In this document: positions 17,110 to 25,551 of the stretch, piece by piece
Layout: each line of letters opens with the position of its first letter
How positions within the stretch are numbered: position 1 is the first letter of the stretch
From: Streptomyces massasporeus
GTDB taxonomy: Bacteria > Actinomycetota > Actinomycetes > Streptomycetales > Streptomycetaceae
DNA length: 64,000 nucleotides
Assembly (NCBI RefSeq): GCF_014648995.1
Contig: NZ_BMSE01000012.1
Location: 62,001-126,000, forward strand
Direction: 5' to 3'
Program-made: the position numbers and the translations under genes
The notes under the pieces: generated by a model
Database searches by the model: none
What the model saw: only the letters and a program-made list of their open reading frames with translations
Told to the model about the DNA's origin: nothing

Positions 17110-17698
17110 GCGCGAGAGCCTGCGCGACCGCACACCGGCGGGCGCCACGGCCGCCTCCCGGCCCCGCACCACCCGCCTCGACCAGCCGCTGTCGCCCCGG
17201 CGCCGGTTCCTGCCCGAGTACGACCCGGAGGCCTTCGGGCGGCTGTCGGAGCGCATCGCGCGCTTCCTGGGCACCGGGCGGTTCATCGTCTGGATGACGG
17301 TCGTCATCATCCTGTGGGTGGTGTGGAACATCTTCGCGCCGCACGACCTGCGCTTCGACGAGTACCCGTTCATCTTCCTGACCCTGATGCTGTCCCTCCA
17401 GGCCTCCTACGCCGCCCCGCTGATCCTGCTCGCGCAGAACCGGCAGGACGACCGCGACCGGGTCAACCTGGAGCAGGACCGCAAGCAGAACGAGCGGTCG
17501 ATCGCGGACACCGAGTACCTGACCCGCGAGATCGCCGCCCTGCGCATCGGCCTGGGCGAGGTCGCCACCCGCGACTGGATCCGCTCGGAGCTGCAGGACA
17601 TGGTCAAGGAAATGGAGGAACGGCAGAGCGGCCACCGGCACGACCCCGTCGTATTCCCGGCGGAACGGTCACGGGGACGTGACGCAGACGACCGCTGA
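17099..17698 (+). CDS. DUF1003 membrane protein
   Basis: A 199-residue protein with a disordered N-terminus, two transmembrane helices (FIVWMTVVIILWVVWNIF and FIFLTLMLSLQASYAAPLIL) and a coiled-coil-like C-terminal part (NRQDDRDRVNLEQDRKQNER), the hallmark of DUF1003. It overlaps the MgtE-like gene by 11 nt, so the two are translationally coupled. A joint role in divalent-cation handling is inferred from this arrangement only. Confidence 0.87.
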   Translation: MAPERESLRDRTPAGATAASRPRTTRLDQPLSPRRRFLPEYDPEAFGRLSERIARFLGTGRFIVWMTVVIILWVVWNIFAPHDLRFDEYPFIFLTLMLSLQASYAAPLILLAQNRQDDRDRVNLEQDRKQNERSIADTEYLTREIAALRIGLGEVATRDWIRSELQDMVKEMEERQSGHRHDPVVFPAERSRGRDADDR

Positions 17699-17741
17699 GA
17701 CGCTTTCCTACGCACCGGTACAGCGCCGTACCATCGTCACT

Positions 17742-18875
17742 ATGGCTACGGAAGACGCGGTGCGCGAGGCACTGGCGACGGTGAACGACCCCGAGATCCA
17801 CAAGCCCATCACCGAGCTCGGGATGGTCAAGTCGGTGGAGATCGGTGCGGACGGGGCGGTCGCGGTCACCGTGTACCTCACGGTCTCGGGCTGCCCGATG
17901 CGGGAGACGATCACGCAGCGCGTGACCGACGCGGTCTCCGCGGTCGAGGGCGTCACCAGTGTCGACGTCACGCTCGACGTGATGAGCGACGAGCAGCGCA
18001 AGGAGCTGGCGTCCGCCCTGCGCGGCGGCCAGACCGAGCGTGAGGTCCCCTTCGCCAAGCCGGGCAGCCTGACCCGCGTCTACGCGGTCGCCTCCGGCAA
18101 GGGCGGCGTCGGCAAGTCCTCGGTGACGGTCAACCTGGCGGCCGCGATGGCGGCCGACGGTCTCAAGGTCGGTGTCGTCGACGCCGACATCTACGGCCAC
18201 TCCGTGCCGCGCATGCTGGGCGCCGACGGCCGTCCCACCCAGGTCGAGAACATGATCATGCCGCCGTCGGCGAACGGCGTGAAGGTCATCTCCATCGGCA
18301 TGTTCACCCCGGGCAACGCCCCCGTCGTCTGGCGCGGCCCGATGCTCCACCGCGCCCTCCAGCAGTTCCTCGCGGACGTCTACTGGGGCGACCTGGACGT
18401 GCTGCTGCTGGACCTGCCGCCCGGCACCGGCGACATCGCGATCTCCGTGGCCCAGCTGGTCCCGAACGCAGAGATCCTGGTCGTGACGACCCCGCAGCAG
18501 GCGGCGGCCGAGGTCGCCGAGCGCGCGGGCTCCATCGCCGTCCAGACCCACCAGAAGATCGTCGGCGTGGTCGAGAACATGTCCGGCCTGCCCTGCCCGC
18601 ACTGCGACGAGATGGTCGACGTCTTCGGGACGGGCGGCGGTCAGACGGTCGCCGACGGCCTCACCCGCACGACCGGCGCGAACGTCCCGGTCCTCGGCAG
18701 CATCCCGATCGACGTCCGCCTGCGCGAGGGCGGCGACGACGGCAAGCCGGTCGTCCTGTCGGATCCGGACTCCCCGGCGGGCTCGGCCCTGCGCGCGATC
18801 GCGGGCAAGCTGGGAGGACGGCAGCGGGGCCTGTCGGGCCTGTCGCTCGGTATCACTCCGAGGAACAAGTTCTGA
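17742..18875 (+). CDS. mrp: Mrp/ApbC-family P-loop ATPase, Fe-S cluster carrier
   Basis: A 377-residue protein: an N-terminal DUF59/FeSA domain (NDPEIHKPITELGMV, SGCPMRETI), then a deviant Walker A SGKGGVGKSS (~122), VDADIYGHS, LDLPPGTGD, and a CPHC pair (~283) that bridges a 4Fe-4S cluster in the dimer. It delivers Fe-S clusters to apoproteins in the cytosol. Its own start (ATG 17742) lies 43 nt after the DUF1003 gene, possibly in the same transcript. A GC-rich hairpin and a dispersed repeat follow. Confidence 0.93.
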   Translation: MATEDAVREALATVNDPEIHKPITELGMVKSVEIGADGAVAVTVYLTVSGCPMRETITQRVTDAVSAVEGVTSVDVTLDVMSDEQRKELASALRGGQTEREVPFAKPGSLTRVYAVASGKGGVGKSSVTVNLAAAMAADGLKVGVVDADIYGHSVPRMLGADGRPTQVENMIMPPSANGVKVISIGMFTPGNAPVVWRGPMLHRALQQFLADVYWGDLDVLLLDLPPGTGDIAISVAQLVPNAEILVVTTPQQAAAEVAERAGSIAVQTHQKIVGVVENMSGLPCPHCDEMVDVFGTGGGQTVADGLTRTTGANVPVLGSIPIDVRLREGGDDGKPVVLSDPDSPAGSALRAIAGKLGGRQRGLSGLSLGITPRNKF

Positions 18876-18904
18876 TCTGACGCCGGTGGCCGCAAGCGCC
18901 CTTC

Positions 18905-18956
18905 TTGGGGGCGCGGGGAACTGCGCGAGCAACCACGCACGACCCGCAGCCGCCCG
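18905..18956. repeat. Streptomyces dispersed intergenic repeat, copy 1
   Basis: The stretch GGGGGCGCGGGGAACTGCGC and the following CGACCCGCAGCCGCCC-type sequence match the intergenic element I recognise from many Streptomyces genomes. It sits 30 nt after the mrp stop codon, ahead of a hairpin terminator. Related copies in this window are at 26951, and in more diverged form at 36545. Confidence 0.6.
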
Positions 18957-18979
18957 CGCACCAGAACCCCCACGGCGAA

Positions 18980-19004
18980 GGGGCGCCGAAACTCACGGCG
19001 CCCC
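18980..19004. terminator. Hairpin between convergent mrp and hypothetical gene
   Basis: GGGGCGCCG, a 7-nt loop and CGGCGCCCC form a perfect 9-bp stem just before the stop codon of the leftward gene at 19012. Confidence 0.7.
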
Positions 19005-19011
19005 GAGCAGC

Positions 19012-19683
19012 TCACGCGTACGCGGCGATGTCCTTCACCACGGCGAAGCCGAGCCCGTACGCACTCATGCCCCTGCCGTACGCCCCGACGTGAACCCCCG
19101 ACGAGGTGGACCCGGCCAGCACCCACCCGAACTCGGACTCCCGGTAGTGGAACACCGTCGGCACGCCGTCCACGGGAAGCGACAGCGTCGACCAGTCGTC
19201 CCCCTCCAGGTCGTCCGCCAGCACCCACGCCGTCTCGGTCTGCTGCTCCAGCCAGTCGTCCCTCAGCGCGTGGTCCATCTGCCCGGGCCACGTGAAGGAC
19301 AGCAGCCCCACACCGGCGAGCCACGCCGCGGAGGACACGGACGTGGCCTCCAGCAGCCCCGTCCCGTCCGCCGTGCGCCGTGAGGGGTTCGCCGCCACGG
19401 TCACCACGACCGCGAACTTCTCCTTGGCCTCCTGATCACCCCCGGCCGCATGCTCATTGCGAATCGTGGGTTCGTCCCCGTGCCCGATCGACCCGTGTTC
19501 CACGGCGCCGTCGGCCGTCGTACCCACCTGCATCAGCCGGCGCGGTCCCGTGAAGGCCTCGTCGAGGCCGTACCACGGGAAGGGCGCACGCAGGTAGTCG
19601 TCGACCGTACGCCGGGCGAAGGGGGCCTGTTGCCCGCCCTCCGCGGCCGGCGTCTGCGCGACTGCCCGACTCGTCGTCTCCAT
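19012..19683 (-). CDS. Conserved hypothetical protein
   Basis: A 223-residue protein with no recognised motif. It starts MTT-like (METTSRAVAQTP) with GAGGAGG about 11 nt upstream. The central part (VDDYLRAPFPWYGLDEAF, GPRRLMQVG) and a C-terminal part (STLSLPVDGVPTVFHYRESEFGWVL) look like a globular soluble domain with many aromatic residues. No signal peptide or membrane segment. It stands alone between mrp and tatB. No function is proposed. Confidence 0.7.
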   Translation of the reverse strand: METTSRAVAQTPAAEGGQQAPFARRTVDDYLRAPFPWYGLDEAFTGPRRLMQVGTTADGAVEHGSIGHGDEPTIRNEHAAGGDQEAKEKFAVVVTVAANPSRRTADGTGLLEATSVSSAAWLAGVGLLSFTWPGQMDHALRDDWLEQQTETAWVLADDLEGDDWSTLSLPVDGVPTVFHYRESEFGWVLAGSTSSGVHVGAYGRGMSAYGLGFAVVKDIAAYA

Positions 19684-19910
19684 GTGCCCGGACGCCTCCT
19701 CGCTCTAGTCGGACCGGAACGGCCCGCCCCCCTTCGGGCGTACTCGTCACGGTCCGCACAACAACTCGGCAGCATAGCCACACCGCTGCGAGCAGCAGGG
19801 AAACCGCCCGGCGCGTGGGCCGCACGGGCGCCCGGTTCAGGCCGTACACAGCCCGACCGGAGTATGAAACGCGTCACGCGCGCGCGGGCGTACGCCCCTG
19901 GGCGTGTCGC

Positions 19911-20351
19911 TCAGGTGGCGTCCGCGTCGAAGGGCGGCCGGTCGTCCGGATCGGGCGTCTCCGGCTTCTTCGTCATGTCGATGCGGCCACCGGACGAACC
20001 GGCGGAGCCGGCGGACGACGTGTCGGAGTCACGGCTGTGGACGGCGTCGGTGACCTCGGCCATCTCCTTCTTCAGGTCGAAGCCGTTGCGGATCTCCTTG
20101 AGCCCCAGGTCCTCGTTGTCCAGCTGCTTGCGGATGAACGTCTTGGGGTTGAGGTCCTCGAACTCGAAGTCCTTGAACTCCGGGCCGAGTTCCTCCCTGA
20201 TGTCGTTCTTGGCGCTCTCCGAGAACTCACGGATCTTCCGGATCGTGCGCGTCACGTCCTGGATGACCTTGGGGAGCTTGTCCGGACCGAAGACGAGCAC
20301 GGCGAGGACGATGAGCGTCACCAGCTCGAGTGGTCCTATGTCATTGAACAC
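19911..20351 (-). CDS. tatB: Sec-independent (Tat) translocase protein TatB
   Basis: A 146-residue protein with one N-terminal membrane anchor, the hinge FGPDKLPK, an amphipathic helix (VIQDVTRTIRKIREFSESAK) and a long charged, disordered tail, as in TatB. It recruits twin-arginine precursors to TatC. GTG start at 20351 with AGGAG six nt upstream. Its place after htrA, anti-sigma and ECF sigma genes is the same as in mycobacteria, where tatB also ends the sigE-rseA-htrA block. Confidence 0.92.
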   Translation of the reverse strand: MFNDIGPLELVTLIVLAVLVFGPDKLPKVIQDVTRTIRKIREFSESAKNDIREELGPEFKDFEFEDLNPKTFIRKQLDNEDLGLKEIRNGFDLKKEMAEVTDAVHSRDSDTSSAGSAGSSGGRIDMTKKPETPDPDDRPPFDADAT

Positions 20352-20516
20352 CTGAAGCTCCTAGCGATGTCCTCGGTCCTCGGCCCTCGTGGTCGGTGCG
20401 GGTCTTGCCGTGGTCCGGGCCGGATCCACGGTACCCGGCGATCCCGTCCGACCGGTACTGTCCCGGGACCTCCGAGTGCGGGAGGTGGGAGCGCTTTCCC
20501 GATTGTTTGCCTTGTT

Positions 20517-20532
20517 GGCCCCTTGTGGGGCC
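20517..20532 (-). terminator. Hairpin after htrA-like gene
   Basis: GGCCCC, loop TTGT, GGGGCC, located 37 nt beyond the stop codon of the protease gene on the leftward strand and before tatB. Confidence 0.55.
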
Positions 20533-20568
20533 TGTTGGGGCGTGTTGGCGAGTCCCGGGCGTCATGTC

Positions 20569-22614
20569 TCAGCCACCGGACGATCCGAGGACGAGCGAGA
20601 CCTTGCGCTCCTTGCCGCCGCGTTCGACGGTCAGCTCCAGGCGGTCGCCGGGGCGGTGCGCCCGGGTCTTGACGATCAGTTCCTCGCCGGAGTGCACCCG
20701 TTGGCCGTCGACCTCCGTGATGACGTCACCCGACTTGATCCCGGCCTTGGCGCCCGGGCCGCCCGCGGTGACCGGCGCTCCGCCCTCGCTGCCCTCGGTC
20801 GCGACGCGCGCGCCGTCGCCCGAGTAGTCCATGTCCAAGGTGATGCCGATGACCGGGTGGGTCGCCTTCCCGGTGTTGATCAGCTCTTCCGCGACGCGTT
20901 TGCCCTGGTTGATGGGTATGGCGAAGCCGAGGCCTATCGAACCGGACCGGCTGCTGTCCTGCGCGGAGCCGCTGTCCGCCGAGCGGATGGCCGAGTTGAT
21001 GCCGATGACCCGGGCCCGGGCGTCGAGCAGGGGCCCGCCGGAGTTGCCGGGGTTGATGGGCGCGTCGGTCTGCAGCGCGTCGACGTACGACACGTCGCTG
21101 CCGTCGCCCTTCTCGCCGCCGGCGGTGATGGGCCGCTGCTTGGCGCTGATGATGCCGGAGGTGACCGTACCGGCCAGGTCGAAGGGGGCGCCGATGGCCA
21201 CGACCGGGTCGCCGACCTGCACGTTGTCCGAGTTGCCGAGGGGGAGCGGGGTGAGTCCTCTGACGCCCTTCACCTTCACGACGGCGAGGTCGTAGCCGCT
21301 GTCCCGGCCGACGACCTCGGCCTGGGCGGTCTGCCCGCCGTTGAAGGTCACGGTGATCTCGCCGCCCGAGCCGCCGGGCTGCACGACGTGGTTGTTGGTG
21401 AGGATGTGCCCGCGGGTGTCGAGCACGAAGCCGGTACCGGTGCCCTGCTCGCCGGAGCCGCTGACATGCAGGGTGACCACGCTGGGCAGGGCCCGCCCGG
21501 CGATCCCGGCCACACTGTCCGCGTCCCGCGCGGCGGCCTCTCTCCCGGCCTGCGGCAGCTCGACCGTCCCCACACCCCCGTTCCGCTCCAGATACGTCCC
21601 TACGACGCCACCGAAGCCCCCGGACACGAGCGCGAGCAGCACGGCTCCGAGCACCAGGGACTTCTTGCCGCGCTTGCGCCGCTGCTCCGTGCTGAGCACG
21701 GCGGCGCCGTTCTGCTGGAGAGGGCCGTGTCCCCCTGCGGCAGCGGGAGCCGCCCAGGGGTCGTAGCGCTGCCAGGGGTCGGGGGCAGGGGCGGGTGCCG
21801 AGGATTCGGCGTAGACCGGAGCGGCCGGCGGGGGCACGGGGGCGCCGGGCGGCGGCATCTCGGCCGGGTTGGCCGGCAGGGCCGGGTTGGCCGGCACGGC
21901 CGGGTTGCCCGACACGGCCGGGTTGCCCGGCACGGCCGGGTTGCCCGACACGGCCGGGTTGCCCGACACGGCCGGGTTGCCCGACACAGCCGGGTTGCCC
22001 GACACAGCCGGGTTGCCCGACACAGCCGGGTTGCCCGACACAGCCGGGTTGCCCGACACAGCCGGGTTGCCCGACACAGCCGGGTTGCCCGACACAGCCG
22101 GGTTGGCCGGCATGGTCGGCTGCCCCGGTATCGCCACGCCCTGCGCCGGAGCCGCCGGAGTCACCGGAGCCGCCGGGTGCTGGACGGGCGGGGCGGGGGC
22201 CCAGGGGCCGGGTTCGCCGTAGGGCGGGGTGCTGTACGGGTCGGGGTCGTGCAGCGGCTTCGGAGCTCCCTCGGCCGGCGCGGCGGGTGAGGCGGAAGGC
22301 GCGGCGGAGGCGACCGGGCCATCCTGTTCGGCCTCCCGGGCGGCGGGGATCGAGACGGCGGCCTCCGCAGGTGCCTCGCCGGAGGCGGTCGAGGCGGCGG
22401 CAGGCACCGCCTCGGGACGCCTCAGCTCGTAGTCGCCGTCCTCGTCGGTCCGAGCCGCCGGACGGGCCAGCTCGAAGTCGCCGTCACCGTCGGTCGGGTC
22501 CGCCGGGGTCGTCGCCGGCTCCTGCGCCCCGCCCGTACCGTCCGGGTCCCCCGAAGGGTCCTGCGGCCGTGGACGGCTCCACCACTTCGCCTTCGTGGGC
22601 TTCCCCTCGTTCAT
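20569..22614 (-). CDS. HtrA/DegP-like membrane-anchored serine protease with PDZ domain
   Basis: A 681-residue protein. Residues 1-310 are a Pro/Ala-rich cytosolic region holding 13 tandem NP-A-V-x-G/A hexapeptides (~170-251). One transmembrane helix follows (~316-338, LVLGAVLLALVSGGFGG). The extracytoplasmic trypsin-like domain carries the triad His409 (TNNHVV), Asp442 (YDLAVV) and Ser525 (GNSGGP), then a C-terminal PDZ domain (GGPGAKAGIKSGDVI). It degrades or repairs damaged envelope proteins. The ATG at 22614 has GGGGAG just upstream. It follows the sigma/anti-sigma pair, so it is a probable member of that regulon. Confidence 0.92.
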   Translation of the reverse strand: MNEGKPTKAKWWSRPRPQDPSGDPDGTGGAQEPATTPADPTDGDGDFELARPAARTDEDGDYELRRPEAVPAAASTASGEAPAEAAVSIPAAREAEQDGPVASAAPSASPAAPAEGAPKPLHDPDPYSTPPYGEPGPWAPAPPVQHPAAPVTPAAPAQGVAIPGQPTMPANPAVSGNPAVSGNPAVSGNPAVSGNPAVSGNPAVSGNPAVSGNPAVSGNPAVSGNPAVPGNPAVSGNPAVPANPALPANPAEMPPPGAPVPPPAAPVYAESSAPAPAPDPWQRYDPWAAPAAAGGHGPLQQNGAAVLSTEQRRKRGKKSLVLGAVLLALVSGGFGGVVGTYLERNGGVGTVELPQAGREAAARDADSVAGIAGRALPSVVTLHVSGSGEQGTGTGFVLDTRGHILTNNHVVQPGGSGGEITVTFNGGQTAQAEVVGRDSGYDLAVVKVKGVRGLTPLPLGNSDNVQVGDPVVAIGAPFDLAGTVTSGIISAKQRPITAGGEKGDGSDVSYVDALQTDAPINPGNSGGPLLDARARVIGINSAIRSADSGSAQDSSRSGSIGLGFAIPINQGKRVAEELINTGKATHPVIGITLDMDYSGDGARVATEGSEGGAPVTAGGPGAKAGIKSGDVITEVDGQRVHSGEELIVKTRAHRPGDRLELTVERGGKERKVSLVLGSSGG
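21862..22106 (-). repeat. 18-bp coding tandem repeat (NPAVSG units)
   Basis: About 13 in-frame 18-bp units of the type GCCCGACACRGCCGGGTT encode NPAVSG hexapeptides in the cytosolic arm of the protease. Seven adjacent copies carry the CACAGC variant and are identical, the others mostly CACGGC. This points to recent local expansion. The unit length keeps the frame, so copy number can vary without breaking the gene. Confidence 0.92.
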
Positions 22615-22745
22615 GCTCTCCCCACAGCCGCGGCACGGCTCGTCGCGGTGGCCGCAGTTCGTCGAATCGGCGCCCGGCCACACCTCGGCGGCGGGCGACA
22701 ACCCCCGGATTCAATCAGGTTCGCGGGCCGCTGCGCAGAGGCCGG

Positions 22746-23786
22746 TCAGCGAGCCGTGCGCGAGGAGGCGGAGGAAGAGGGGGACGAGGTCGGGTCGGGC
22801 GGGGGCACGGCGAACAGGGGGGCCGCCATCTCGGGGACCGACGACCACGAGGTCAGGGCGGCCGGTGTCGCCGCTTCGAGCGGTCGTATCAGCGGGGACA
22901 TGACCGCGGCACCGGCCATCACCGGGGCCGTCAGCGCGTGCAGCGCCTGGTGCCGGGTGGCGGACGGCACTCCGGGCAGGAGCGGGGCGGACACCTCGGT
23001 CGGGGCGACCGGGGCGTGGCCGAGCATGTTCTGGCCGTGCACCTGCCCGAGCAGCGGCGCCGTGCGGCGGCGCTGGGATTCGGGCGGGGTCGCGGCGCCG
23101 GTGCCCTGGGTCCGCATCGGTGTCACGTTGCTCCCCGTGCCCTGGCCACCGCGGGCCTCCGTGTCGGTCGGGGTGACCGTGGTGACGCCGCCCAGCGCGA
23201 TCGCGGCCAGGGAGACCGCACCGGCGGCCGCGAACGCGAACCGCAGCCGCGAGGAGGACCGGTCGCCGTCGTGCCGGCCGACGTCGTGGATGCGGAAACC
23301 CCTCCCCGAGTGGAGGCCGCTGGGGCCGGAGGGCAGACCGCCGGGGCCGGAGGGGAGGCTCCGGTCTCCCGGAGTGGCGGGCAGCACGGGCAGGTGCGGC
23401 CGGGACGGGGCGTACCCGAAGTCGAACCGCTCACCGCGCTTCACGCCGAAGGCGCCGGACGATCCGAACCGTCCGGACAGGCCTCCGGGCAGCCCTCCTC
23501 CGCCCGGCGGTGTGACATCACCGTCCGGGCCGCCGCCCGCGGGTAGTCCCTGCAGGCGGGCCAGGAAACTCTCGGACGGGGGCGGCGGGGCCGCCTCCGC
23601 GAAGACGTTCTTCAGCCGGCGCTGTGCGTCCACTTCCGCCTTGCACTTCGGGCAGGTGGCCACGTGCGCCAGTACGCGCTCACGCGCGTCATGACCGAGC
23701 TCTCCGTCCACCAGGGCGGAGAGTCGGTCTCCCAGATGCTGCTCTGCGAGGTGACCCTCGGAGGCTTTCGGCCGAGATCCGCTCAC
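22746..23786 (-). CDS. Zinc-binding anti-sigma factor (RseA/ZAS type)
   Basis: A 346-residue protein. The N-terminal ZAS domain has His41-x3-Cys45-x2-Cys48 (HVATCPKC) preceded by ALVDGELGHDARERV, the sigma-binding fold of group-IV anti-sigma factors. A Gly/Pro-rich linker leads to one transmembrane helix (~184-205, FAFAAAGAVSLAAIALGG) and a large extracytoplasmic, low-complexity region. It should hold the upstream ECF sigma factor inactive until envelope stress. The GTG start overlaps the sigma stop codon by 4 nt, indicating coupled translation. Confidence 0.87.
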   Translation of the reverse strand: MSGSRPKASEGHLAEQHLGDRLSALVDGELGHDARERVLAHVATCPKCKAEVDAQRRLKNVFAEAAPPPPSESFLARLQGLPAGGGPDGDVTPPGGGGLPGGLSGRFGSSGAFGVKRGERFDFGYAPSRPHLPVLPATPGDRSLPSGPGGLPSGPSGLHSGRGFRIHDVGRHDGDRSSSRLRFAFAAAGAVSLAAIALGGVTTVTPTDTEARGGQGTGSNVTPMRTQGTGAATPPESQRRRTAPLLGQVHGQNMLGHAPVAPTEVSAPLLPGVPSATRHQALHALTAPVMAGAAVMSPLIRPLEAATPAALTSWSSVPEMAAPLFAVPPPDPTSSPSSSASSRTAR

Positions 23787-24556
23787 GCGCTCGCGCCCCC
23801 TCCTCCCAGGGCCGGAACACGGGGCACGAAGGAGCGCCGCTCGGCACGCGCCTGCGGGGAGCGGTGCGCGAGTGCCTTGCGCAGCTGCGAGCGCCCACGG
23901 TGGATCCGCGAGCGGACCGTGCCGAGCTTGACGCCGAGGGTCGCGGCGATCTCCTCGTACGACAGCCCTTCGATGTCGCACAGGACGACCGCGGCGCGGA
24001 ACTCGGGGGCGAGGGTGTCGAGGGCCTGCTGGACGTCCGCGTCGAAGTGAGCGTCGTTGAAGACCTGCTGCGGCGTGGGCTCCTTGCTGGGCAGCCGCTC
24101 GGCCGCGTCCTCGCCGAGCGCGTCGAAGCGGATGCGCTGCTTGCGGCGGACCATGTCCAGGAACAGGTTCGTGGTGATGCGGTGCAGCCAGCCCTCGAAG
24201 GTGCCCGGCGTGTAGGTCGACAGGGAGCGGAAGACACGGACGAAGACCTCCTGCGTGAGGTCCTCCGCGTCGTGCTGGTTGCCGGTCAGACGGTAGGCGA
24301 GCCGGTAGACCCGGCCACTGTGCGTGCTGACGATCTCCTCCCACGTGGGCGGAGTCCACGCCTGCCCGTCCGCGTCGGTGGTGAAGGTCGCGGTCTGGGC
24401 GAAGTCAGCGGCGTGACTGTGGTCAGCAGCGGTGTCGTTCACGGATGTCGGCCTGCCCGCCGATCCGAGGAAGCGCCGGAGCACTCCTCCGCGATCCACA
24501 GGCGCAGCCGCACCTCCCCTGTCAGCTCTGGTGGTGTCCAGTGGAGCCCCTACCAT
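23783..24556 (-). CDS. ECF sigma factor (mycobacterial SigE-like)
   Basis: A 257-residue extracytoplasmic-function sigma factor. Region 2 includes YRLAYRLTGNQHDAEDLTQE and FEGWLHRITTNLFLD; region 4 includes LSYEEIAATLGVKLGTVRSR, the HTH that reads -35. A ~80-residue N-terminal extension precedes region 2. The ATG at 24556 is preferred (GAGGTGG upstream); sequence further upstream loses GC-rich third positions. Coupled to its anti-sigma gene and followed by htrA and tatB, as in the mycobacterial sigE locus. It should control envelope-stress genes. Confidence 0.92.
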   Translation of the reverse strand: MVGAPLDTTRADRGGAAAPVDRGGVLRRFLGSAGRPTSVNDTAADHSHAADFAQTATFTTDADGQAWTPPTWEEIVSTHSGRVYRLAYRLTGNQHDAEDLTQEVFVRVFRSLSTYTPGTFEGWLHRITTNLFLDMVRRKQRIRFDALGEDAAERLPSKEPTPQQVFNDAHFDADVQQALDTLAPEFRAAVVLCDIEGLSYEEIAATLGVKLGTVRSRIHRGRSQLRKALAHRSPQARAERRSFVPRVPALGGGGASA

Positions 24557-24784
24557 AGCCACCTCGCCCGTTAGGACCGGATAAGCGGTTTTACGAGAAT
24601 TTGATGTGGGTGGATACCCCTCGTACTGCTGCGTTGGCACTTGCTCGCCGATCCGATCCACCGCCCGCCCCCCGTCCCGACCCGCGCCACTTGCTCATCC
24701 CTTTAAACGACCGGTCCCATCTGCGGGTTCCCGTGCCCAACGGATACAGTCACGCCCAGGCATTCACGGGGACAGGAGAGGGTC

Positions 24785-25417
24785 ATTACCGGCAACCGGC
24801 AGACGAGCTGGGCGTTCGCCGACGCCTATGTCGCCGAGGACGAAGCGCTGCACTGGGCCCGGGACCGCGCCCGTGAGGCAGGGCTGCGCTCGGTGACGCC
24901 CGGCACGGGCGCCGCGCTGCGGTTGCTGGCCGCGTCGGTCGACGCGAAGGCCGTCGCGGAGATCGGGACCGGCTGCGGCGTCTCCGGGATCCACCTCCTG
25001 CACGGTATGCGGCCCGACGGCGTCCTGACGACCGTGGACCCCGAGCCCGAGCACCAGCAGTTCGCCCGGCAGGCCTTCCGCGCCTCCGGCTTCGCCAGCA
25101 ACCGGGCCCGCTTCATCCCGGGCCGCGCCCTGGACGTGCTGCCGCGCCTCGCGGACGCCGGCTACGACCTGGTCTTCTGCGACGGCGACCGCCTGGAGGT
25201 CATGGACTACCTCGCTGAATCGTTGCGTCTGCTGCGCACCGGCGGGCTGGTCGTCTTCGAGGGCGCCTTCGCCAACGGCCGGACGGTCGACTCCGGACCG
25301 CAGCCCACCGAGGTGCTGCGGCTGCGGGAGCTGCTGCGCGCGGTGCGCGAGAGCCAGGAGCTGGTGCCGTCCCTGCTGCCGGTGGGCGACGGGCTGCTGT
25401 GCGCGGTGAAACGCTAG
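24785..25417 (+). CDS. O-methyltransferase (SAM-dependent, class I)
   Basis: A ~210-residue catechol-type O-methyltransferase. The SAM-binding motif is VAEIGTGCGVSGI, followed by TTVDPEPE (acidic residue after strand 2) and FCDGD (motif with metal-binding Asp). The conserved N-terminus TGNRQTSWAFADAYVAEDE reads back to an ATT codon at 24785, directly preceded by AGGAGAGGG; there is no in-frame ATG or GTG between there and 24893. A start at GTG 24893 would remove ~36 conserved residues. It converges with DUF3117 over a bidirectional terminator. The substrate is unknown. Confidence 0.85.
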   Translation: MTGNRQTSWAFADAYVAEDEALHWARDRAREAGLRSVTPGTGAALRLLAASVDAKAVAEIGTGCGVSGIHLLHGMRPDGVLTTVDPEPEHQQFARQAFRASGFASNRARFIPGRALDVLPRLADAGYDLVFCDGDRLEVMDYLAESLRLLRTGGLVVFEGAFANGRTVDSGPQPTEVLRLRELLRAVRESQELVPSLLPVGDGLLCAVKR

Positions 25418-25496
25418 CCGGATCGCTCGTCAGCCGGATCGTGCGTGAGCCGGGCGGGAGCCGGGGCAGGCGAGTGTCGTCGGGGAGAAAACAGCC

Positions 25497-25524
25497 GCCC
25501 CGGCATCACATGTGATGCCGGGGC
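25497..25524. terminator. Bidirectional 28-bp palindromic hairpin
   Basis: GCCCCGGCATCACA and its exact complement TGTGATGCCGGGGC abut, giving a perfect palindrome between two convergent stop codons. Confidence 0.85.
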
Positions 25525-25551
25525 AACTGAAAGGGTATGGTCGCTTGCGCG

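Noticed and set aside
21862..22106. Regularly spaced repeats suggesting a CRISPR array
   Set aside because: The units are contiguous 18-bp coding repeats with no spacers, inside a protease gene; no cas genes nearby.
20389..22290. Rightward 633-codon open frame opposite the HtrA-like gene
   Set aside because: Its repeated RVARHGRVARHS is the antisense reading of the NPAVSG repeat; not a real protein.
22746..24359. Single long leftward protein joining sigma and anti-sigma regions
   Set aside because: The sigma part is out of frame there; the true arrangement is two genes with a 4-nt overlap at 23783-23786.
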